The notes under the pieces: model-generated
Databases searched by the model: none
Seen by the model: only the letters and a program-made list of their open reading frames with translations
Told to the model about the DNA's origin: nothing
Part shown: positions 15,328 to 19,892 of the stretch, piece by piece
How the letters are laid out: each line of letters begins with the position of its first letter
How positions within the stretch are numbered: the first letter of the stretch is position 1
DNA from: an uncultured Alistipes sp.
GTDB taxonomy: Bacteria > Bacteroidota > Bacteroidia > Bacteroidales > Rikenellaceae
DNA: 19,892 nucleotides
NCBI GenBank assembly: GCA_904502005.1
Contig: CAJGDC010000038.1
Location: 1 to 19,892 of the forward strand
Direction of reading: 5' to 3'
Program-made: the position numbers and the translations under genes

Positions 15328-15699
15328 TCAATCACCTGCATCTCCACCCATTATTCCCGGAGTGTAGTGCATAATAAACGAGCCATCAAGACACGCCTCT
15401 ACAGCGGCAAGGTCTACCTGCACATCACTTGCCCAACGAGTTCGGCGAGTATAGGCGCGCATGGCATGTAGTAGTGCAGTACGTTTTGTTGTATTTATCG
15501 CCTCAAAGGCGCTCTCTATAGAGCCCAAGGCGCGCGTTTTCACCTCCACGAAGTGCATAACGCCGCGGCGAGTGGCGATAATATCCACCTCATAGTGCTC
15601 ATATCGCCAATTTCGCTCAACAATATAATACCCATTCTGACGGAGCCAATCCACAGTAAAGGCCTCGCCTGCAGCGCCACGCTCCTGCTTATCTATCAT
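15328..15699 (-). CDS. yraN: YraN family (UPF0102) nuclease-like protein
   Basis: A 123-residue cytoplasmic protein of the UPF0102/YraN family, which has a PD-(D/E)xK restriction-endonuclease-like fold. The signature residues are visible: G8 and E12 (GAAGEAF), the E37-x-D39 step (YEVDIIA) and VEVKTR (51-56). The family is widespread but its cellular role is not settled; a link to Holliday-junction or DNA repair processes is only proposed. The ATG follows the pepE stop with no spacer (TAAATG), implying coupled translation. Confidence 0.93.
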   Translation of the reverse strand: MIDKQERGAAGEAFTVDWLRQNGYYIVERNWRYEHYEVDIIATRRGVMHFVEVKTRALGSIESAFEAINTTKRTALLHAMRAYTRRTRWASDVQVDLAAVEACLDGSFIMHYTPGIMGGDAGD

Positions 15700-16401
15700 T
15701 TACATCAAGAAGCTTAGGTCATCACCTGCATTTACCTCATATGCAGCCTTGCCACGCTTGAAGATACGCATAGGACGAGAGCCTATAAGCTCAAGCTTAC
15801 CATCCATAAGGCGAAGCATACAACCCTCACGCAGACCAACAACATATCGGCGAGGATTTGCCTCAATATACTCCTCAATTCGCTGCTCACGAGTCTCACC
15901 AGCATGACCCTCAGGGTTTGCATCCAAGTAGTGTGGGTTAATCTGGAACTTAACCGCACCAATAGCCTTGAATGACTCTGGCTCAACAATCGGCATATCG
16001 TTTGTTGTACAGATTGTAGGGCAGCAGACATTGCTACCGGCGCTCCAACCAACATAAGGTGTGCCCTGCTTAACCTTACGCAAAATTGCAGTCATAAGAC
16101 CCTGCTGCTGCATCTTCTTTGTCAGCGCAAAGGTGTTTCCTCCACCTACACAGATAGCCTGCGCCTCACGCACAGCCTTTGCAGGATTCTTCTCACGGTG
16201 AACCGAACGGACCTTAATGCCTATTTCGTTAAAACGGTTCTGCACCTTACGCTCATACTCGTCGTATGAGAAGGTCACTGCTGCATAAGGCACAAAAAGC
16301 ACCTCTGTAACACCCTTAAGGTGCTCCGCAATATTAGCAATGGGGTACTTCAGATACTCCTCGCCCGCATTGGTAGAGTTTGAGATTAGCAAAAGTTTCA
16401 T
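15700..16401 (-). CDS. pepE: Peptidase E (alpha-aspartyl dipeptidase)
   Basis: Cytoplasmic serine peptidase (family S51) that splits dipeptides with N-terminal aspartate. With the start placed at 16401 (MKLLLISNST) the nucleophile is S120 in GWSAGSN, with H157 and E192 (GLREG) in the positions known from Salmonella PepE, which supports this start. An ATG 9 nt upstream (16410, adding MEN) is also possible. At 233 residues the length is normal. CVGGGNTF (84-91) is the conserved oxyanion region. It heads the minus-strand set pepE, yraN, nitroreductase, and is divergent from acpP. Confidence 0.95.
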   Translation of the reverse strand: MKLLLISNSTNAGEEYLKYPIANIAEHLKGVTEVLFVPYAAVTFSYDEYERKVQNRFNEIGIKVRSVHREKNPAKAVREAQAICVGGGNTFALTKKMQQQGLMTAILRKVKQGTPYVGWSAGSNVCCPTICTTNDMPIVEPESFKAIGAVKFQINPHYLDANPEGHAGETREQRIEEYIEANPRRYVVGLREGCMLRLMDGKLELIGSRPMRIFKRGKAAYEVNAGDDLSFLM

Positions 16402-16484
16402 ATTTTCCATATAAATAATTGTGTATTAGCGAGTTTTGGGACATTTCCCGCACCTCGGATGTTAATTTTTTTGCTATTTAATGC

Positions 16485-16492
16485 CAAAGATA
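16485..16492 (-). promoter_or_regulatory. Predicted -7 box for pepE
   Basis: The minus strand reads TATCTTTG, matching TAnnTTTG. Transcription would start near 16480, giving a leader of about 75 nt. No -33 element is evident. It lies 20 bp from the opposing acpP -7 box. Confidence 0.5.
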
Positions 16493-16504
16493 ATAAAAAA
16501 GTGC

Positions 16505-16512
16505 TATCTTTG
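16505..16512 (+). promoter_or_regulatory. Predicted -7 box for acpP-fabF-rnc operon
   Basis: TATCTTTGC matches the Bacteroidota -7 consensus. Transcription would begin near 16517, so the leader of acpP is long (about 120 nt). A TTTG at -33 is not seen. Nothing gene-like is found in the leader (16517-16638). Confidence 0.55.
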
Positions 16513-16638
16513 CATCGTTTTACCTAACAAACTGTAACGAATTGCTACGATTTGTTCTTAAATAATAGATGGGTGGTAGAAATAACGACAGTTTATACAG
16601 TAAAAGTTATATAATTGTTTAACTAAAAAGAGAAAGTT

Positions 16639-16884
16639 ATGTCAAACATTCAGGAGAGAGTCGTAAAGACTATCGTAAACAAGCTTGGCGTTAAGGAGTC
16701 AGAGGTAGTACCAGAGGCTACATTCACTGGTCACCTTGGTGCTGATTCACTCGACAGCGTAGAGCTAATGATGGATTTTGAGTCTGAGTTCGGTGTTGAG
16801 ATTCCACAGGAGGTTGCAGAGTCTATGCAGACTGTTGGTGATGTTCTCAACTATCTTGAGGCTCACAAGGACGAGATTAAGTAA
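16639..16884 (+). CDS. acpP: Acyl carrier protein
   Basis: Carries growing acyl chains on a 4'-phosphopantetheine arm during type II fatty acid synthesis. The 81-residue acidic four-helix protein has the attachment site S37 in [12 protein letters not shown] and the usual [23 protein letters not shown] second half. AGAGAAAG just upstream of the ATG serves as a ribosome binding site. It is the first gene of the conserved acpP-fabF-rnc cluster, 52 nt before fabF. Confidence 0.98.
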   Translation: MSNIQERVVKTIVNKLGVKESEVVPEATFTGHLGADSLDSVELMMDFESEFGVEIPQEVAESMQTVGDVLNYLEAHKDEIK

Positions 16885-16900
16885 TTCGTCTTATCGAATT
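16883..16900 (+). promoter_or_regulatory. Small hairpin at acpP stop codon
   Basis: AATTCG (16883-16888) and CGAATT (16895-16900) pair perfectly around a 6-nt loop and overlap the acpP stop codon. No T-run follows, so it is not a terminator. It could protect or mark the acpP part of the message, but this is inference from a short stem. Confidence 0.3.
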
Positions 16901-16936
16901 TGAATTTTAAGTAGTAGAAAGTCTTAGTGGGAGAGT

Positions 16937-18184
16937 ATGGAGCAAAGGAGAGTTGTAGTCACAGGTATAGGAACCATAAACCCAATAGGAAACAATATTG
17001 AGGAGTACTTCCGAAATCTTGAGCAGGGTGTAAGCGGCGCCGATATTATCACAGCTTTCGATGCTACAAAATTCTCTTCGCGTATCGCTTGTGAGGTCAA
17101 GAATTTTGACCCTACAGCTATCTTTGACCGCAAAGAGCTTCGCAAGTATGACCGATACTCACAGTTTGCACTTGTTGCTGCAACTGAGGCTGTGGAGGAT
17201 GCGGGCATAGAGCTTGAGAAGACCGACCTTGAGCGCGTAGGCGTTATTTGGTCGTCTGGCGTGGGCGGTATACAGACTTACTACGATGAGGTTATGGGCT
17301 GGGCAGGAGGTAATGGTACCCCTCGCTTCAGCCCATTCTTTGTACCTAAGATGATTGCGGACTTAGCCGCAGGACATATCTCGCTAAAGTATGGATTTAT
17401 GGGTCCTAACTACTGCGTTATCTCTGCCTGCGCATCCTCTAACCACGCAATGATTGACGCCTGCAACCTGATTCGTTGGGGCAAGGCTGATATGATTGTT
17501 ACTGGTGGCTCTGAGGCTCCGATTATCATCCCTTCCGTTGGCGGATTCTCGTCAATGCGAGCACTATCAACTCGCAACGATGACCCTAAGCACGCCTCTC
17601 GTCCGTTTGATAAGGACCGTGACGGCTTTGTGCTTGCCGAGGGCGCTGGCGCACTCATCTTTGAGGAATATGAGCACGCTGTAGCCCGTGGTGCAAAGAT
17701 CTACTGCGAGGTGGCAGGCTGCGGAATGTCTGCAGATGCCTATCACATGACCGCCCCTCATCCAGAGGGCAAGGGTGCTATACTCTCCATGCGCCTAGCG
17801 CTTGAAGATGCTGGCATCGGAACAGCTGATGTTGACTATCTCAACACCCACGGAACAAGCACCCCGCTCGGCGACGTTGCTGAGATAACTGCTGTGCAGA
17901 GCTTGTTCGGTGAGGATGCCTACAAGATGAATATCTCGTCTACAAAGTCTATGACTGGCCACCTGCTCGGCGCTACAGCTGCAGTGGAGGCATTGGCGTG
18001 CGTATTCGCGATAACCAAGGGCATTGTTCCTCCTACAATTAACGTTGAGCAGGTTGATCCCGCTATCGACCCGAATCTCAACCTCACCCTCGGAACAGCT
18101 CAGAAGCGCGATGTTAAGGTCGCTATGAGCAACACTTTCGGCTTTGGTGGTCACAACTCCACCATTGTGTTCCGTAAGCTATAG
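16937..18184 (+). CDS. fabF: Beta-ketoacyl-ACP synthase II
   Basis: Condenses malonyl-ACP with acyl-ACP to lengthen fatty acids. The 415-residue protein has the Cys-His-His active site: C165 in ISACASSNH, H305 in NTHGTSTPLGD and H342 in KSMTGHLLGA, plus the C-terminal NTFGFGGHN glycine loop. Positions are within two residues of those in E. coli FabF. A clear Shine-Dalgarno (GGGAG, 16929-16933) precedes the ATG, one of the strongest in the window. It is placed between acpP and rnc as commonly seen in Bacteroidales. Confidence 0.98.
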   Translation: MEQRRVVVTGIGTINPIGNNIEEYFRNLEQGVSGADIITAFDATKFSSRIACEVKNFDPTAIFDRKELRKYDRYSQFALVAATEAVEDAGIELEKTDLERVGVIWSSGVGGIQTYYDEVMGWAGGNGTPRFSPFFVPKMIADLAAGHISLKYGFMGPNYCVISACASSNHAMIDACNLIRWGKADMIVTGGSEAPIIIPSVGGFSSMRALSTRNDDPKHASRPFDKDRDGFVLAEGAGALIFEEYEHAVARGAKIYCEVAGCGMSADAYHMTAPHPEGKGAILSMRLALEDAGIGTADVDYLNTHGTSTPLGDVAEITAVQSLFGEDAYKMNISSTKSMTGHLLGATAAVEALACVFAITKGIVPPTINVEQVDPAIDPNLNLTLGTAQKRDVKVAMSNTFGFGGHNSTIVFRKL

Positions 18185-18236
18185 ATGCCGATTGAGTGAC
18201 ATCCACCGGTTCGTCTGTAGCCATGTTTTACAAGAT

Positions 18237-18249
18237 GCTGCTCTGCAGC
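18237..18249 (+). promoter_or_regulatory. Short hairpin upstream of rnc
   Basis: GCTGC (18237-18241) and GCAGC (18245-18249) pair around a 3-nt loop, 18 nt before the rnc start. E. coli RNase III cleaves its own leader; this stem is too short to claim the same here, but it is the only visible structure in the 83-nt fabF-rnc gap. Confidence 0.25.
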
Positions 18250-18267
18250 TAAAATTGGATATATATT

Positions 18268-19062
18268 GTGCTTGATTTTATACTCCGTCCGATAAAGAGA
18301 AATTTCGGACAAGATAAGGAGTACTACCGTATGATTGACGACATCTTCGGTTTTATTCCTAACAATATTGAACTCTATAAGATGGCGCTGATTCACAAAT
18401 CAGCGTCTATTGTTGTTGATGGTCAGACGATAAATAATGAGCGACTGGAGTTCCTCGGCGATGCTGTTATCGAGAGCGTAACCTCCGACTATCTCTTTAT
18501 TGAGTACCCAGAGTATGACGAGGGCCGCCTAACACAGCTACGCTCTAAGATTGTCTCTCGTCAGTCACTTAACGGTATTGCTAAGAAGCTGGGGCTTGAC
18601 CAGTGCATTATCTGCAACAACTCCGTCTCTACAACCCAGAAGCATATCTTCGGCGACGCTTTTGAGGCTATGATGGGCGCTATATACCTTGACCAGGGAT
18701 ACAACTTTGTCAACCGCCTGCTTATCAACGGCATCTACGCCACAGCCCTGTCGCTTGACCGCGTAGATGAGGAGGAGACTGACTTTAAGAGTCGCCTGAT
18801 TGAGTGGGGACAGAAACACCACCATCTAATCAGCTTCAAAACCAAAGGTTTGGGCAAGGGAAGTACCGCAGGGGCACACTCATTCCGCAGCGTTGTAATG
18901 ATTGACAACCTTGAGGTTGGCCACGGCGTTGGAGAGTCTAAGAAGGAGGCTGAGCAGGCGGCAGCACAGTCGGTAGCTCACGAGATGAATGTTGAATTTT
19001 GTGCACGCCTACTTGACAAGCTCGACCGTCTTGAGGCATCTACCCCTAAAAAGGTTTCGTAA
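18268..19062 (+). CDS. rnc: Ribonuclease III
   Basis: Cuts double-stranded RNA for rRNA processing and regulation. The 264-residue protein has the signature NERLEFLGDAV (57-67) with E61 and D65, and GDAFEAMMGAIY (129-140) with D130 and E133, completing the two-metal site. A double-stranded RNA-binding domain follows (about 172-245, DFKSRLIEWGQKHHH…ESKKEAEQAAAQSV). The start is a GTG at 18268, supported by TTGGAT upstream and by an N-terminal extension before the nuclease domain like that of other Bacteroidota RNase III. It ends the acpP-fabF-rnc unit and is followed by a strong terminator. Confidence 0.96.
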   Translation: MLDFILRPIKRNFGQDKEYYRMIDDIFGFIPNNIELYKMALIHKSASIVVDGQTINNERLEFLGDAVIESVTSDYLFIEYPEYDEGRLTQLRSKIVSRQSLNGIAKKLGLDQCIICNNSVSTTQKHIFGDAFEAMMGAIYLDQGYNFVNRLLINGIYATALSLDRVDEEETDFKSRLIEWGQKHHHLISFKTKGLGKGSTAGAHSFRSVVMIDNLEVGHGVGESKKEAEQAAAQSVAHEMNVEFCARLLDKLDRLEASTPKKVS

Positions 19063-19083
19063 AATATCTACGATACAACCCAC

Positions 19084-19120
19084 AAAAAAAACACTCTAAG
19101 GAATCCTTAGAGTGTTTTTT
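19084..19120. terminator. Bidirectional terminator between rnc and DUF3127 gene
   Basis: Perfect 13-bp arms at 19090-19102 and 19104-19116 (core ACACTCTAAGG/CCTTAGAGTGT), with an A-run before and a T-run after. The symmetry lets it stop both the rnc transcript and the convergent DUF3127 transcript. Confidence 0.9.
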
Positions 19121-19130
19121 ATTTAGCCCT

Positions 19131-19523
19131 TTAGAATGGCAAATCATCTACATCCTGCGCAGCAGTGCTTCGTGCATATGCAGGCTCCTCAGTTGGCATT
19201 GGAGCGCTATAAGCTGGAGGGTTTACACCACCAGCGGGTGTTGGCGGGGTCTGCTCCTTGGCAACGATTCTCCATGCACGCACGTCGGTGTACCACTTGC
19301 CGTTATACTCACGCGACTCAATATCAATAGAGACATTATACTCTGCACCGACAGTTAGACGAGCAACCTCCTCTGCCTTATTAAAGAATGTAACACATAT
19401 CTTGCGAGGGTACTGCGACTGACCCTTCATATCAAAGATTACCTCCTGACGCTGCCAAGGTCCACGAGCAGATTGACCACTTGTGGCTGGCATAATTCTG
19501 AATACTGTTCCTTCAAACTCCAT
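19131..19523 (-). CDS. DUF3127 protein, OB-fold-like with SSB-type acidic tail
   Basis: A 130-residue cytoplasmic protein of the DUF3127 family, found mainly in Bacteroidota and of unknown function. The first 88 residues (MEFEGTVFRIMPATSGQ…GKWYTDVRAWRIV) have the strand pattern of a small OB-fold. A Pro/Ala-rich flexible linker (about 92-122) leads to the C-terminal DDLPF. This layout, OB-fold, disordered linker and acidic tip ending in Pro-Phe, copies that of single-stranded DNA-binding protein, whose tip (DDDIPF) docks repair proteins. A role in DNA or RNA binding is inferred. It has its own promoter and lies after the rplS terminator. Confidence 0.92.
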   Translation of the reverse strand: MEFEGTVFRIMPATSGQSARGPWQRQEVIFDMKGQSQYPRKICVTFFNKAEEVARLTVGAEYNVSIDIESREYNGKWYTDVRAWRIVAKEQTPPTPAGGVNPPAYSAPMPTEEPAYARSTAAQDVDDLPF

Positions 19524-19562
19524 ATTATTTTCTATTTTTAACTTTATATCTTTTTCTTGCTA

Positions 19563-19570
19563 CAAAGATA
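19563..19570 (-). promoter_or_regulatory. Predicted -7 box for DUF3127 gene
   Basis: The minus strand reads TATCTTTG, matching TAnnTTTG. Transcription would start near 19558, about 35 nt before the ATG at 19523. No -33 match is seen; the region upstream is the T-run of the rplS terminator. Confidence 0.5.
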
Positions 19571-19582
19571 GTACTTTTTTTG

Positions 19583-19617
19583 AAAAAAGAGAGAGGTTGC
19601 CGAAATTCGACAACCTC
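19583..19617 (-). terminator. Rho-independent terminator after rplS
   Basis: On the minus strand GAGGTTGTCG (19617-19608) pairs with CGGCAACCTC (19602-19593), one G-U pair, 5-nt loop, followed by CTCTTTTTT. It lies 23 nt after the rplS stop and separates rplS from the DUF3127 gene. Confidence 0.88.
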
Positions 19618-19639
19618 CACATTGCTTAACACCGAAGAA

Positions 19640-19892
19640 TTAAGCCTCGGTCTTAACCATACGACGCTCCTTGATACGAGCCTTCTTACCGGTAAGCTCA
19701 CGGAAGTAGTAGATACGTGCACGACGAACTACACCACGCTTGTTAACCTCAATCTTGTCAAGGTGTGGAGAGTAGAGAGGGAAGATACGCTCAACGCCTA
19801 CACCGTTAGAGATCTTACGGATTGTAAACATCTTGGTCTTGCCTGTACCCTTAATCTGGATAACAACACCACGGAAGCTCTGAAGACGCTCC
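19640..19892 (-). CDS. rplS: 50S ribosomal protein L19 (5' end beyond window)
   Basis: Component of the large ribosomal subunit at the interface with the 30S subunit. Only the C-terminal 83 residues are in the window. They contain the L19 pattern [44 protein letters not shown] followed by [23 protein letters not shown], which is the family signature. The N-terminal 30 to 40 residues lie past the right edge. A terminator follows the stop. Confidence 0.97.
   Translation of the reverse strand, partial: ERLQSFRGVVIQIKGTGKTKMFTIRKISNGVGVERIFPLYSPHLDKIEVNKRGVVRRARIYYFRELTGKKARIKERRMVKTEA

Noticed and set aside
1..19892. Mobile element, CRISPR array, phage or defence island
   Set aside because: No transposase, integrase, spaced repeats, or restriction or toxin genes are seen; all genes share codon style and are backbone functions.

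Overview
The window is chromosomal backbone from a member of the Bacteroidota, most likely the order Bacteroidales. The signs are: genes preceded by the Bacteroidota sigma factor signature TAnnTTTG instead of a TATAAT box; weak Shine-Dalgarno sequences; lineage-typical families (DUF4290, DUF3127, a DUF4369/TlpA-like lipoprotein, a C-terminally extended LysRS); a Gram-negative lipid A enzyme (LpxH type); and menaquinone synthesis. Base composition is balanced and Glu codons are strongly GAG-biased. I cannot name the genus from sequence alone. I see no tRNA, CRISPR array, insertion sequence, integrase or phage gene, and no gene-free stretch over 300 bases.

Layout, left to right. (1) 1-1660, minus: lysS, cut by the left edge, with a promoter at about 1777-1807 and a leader holding a 20-bp inverted repeat that ends at the start codon. 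(2) 1782-4519, minus: a tight set reading Zn metallopeptidase, secreted alkaline phosphatase, PAP2 phosphatase, each 1 nt apart. (3) 4585-7993, plus: guanine deaminase, LolC/E-type permease, menG, a small lipoprotein and a SPOR-like secreted protein. (4) 8099-8344, plus: a monocistronic cysteine-rich lipoprotein with its own promoter and terminator. (5) 8398-9534, minus: a sigma-54 activator with a shrunken receiver and no DNA-binding domain. (6) 9694-11253, plus: DUF4290 protein and S1/P1 nuclease. (7) 11418-14652, plus: thioredoxin-fold lipoprotein without CxxC, lpxH, thyA and folA. (8) 14653-16401, minus: pepE, yraN and a membrane-anchored nitroreductase. (9) 16639-19062, plus: acpP, fabF, rnc. 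(10) 19131 to the right edge, minus: DUF3127 protein and rplS, separated by a terminator and a promoter.

The genes mostly serve core metabolism: translation (lysS, rplS), RNA processing (rnc), thymidylate and folate synthesis (thyA-folA, coupled by a 1-nt overlap), fatty acid synthesis (acpP-fabF), lipid A (lpxH), quinone (menG), purine salvage (guaD), and envelope phosphate, nucleic acid and peptide scavenging (alkaline phosphatase, S1/P1 nuclease, PepE). I do not see a clear new multi-gene system. The points most worth a second look are the HTH-less sigma-54 activator with overlapping divergent promoters, the Cys-rich lipoprotein next to it, the lysS leader hairpin, the probable leaderless guaD transcript and the CxxC-less thioredoxin lipoprotein.
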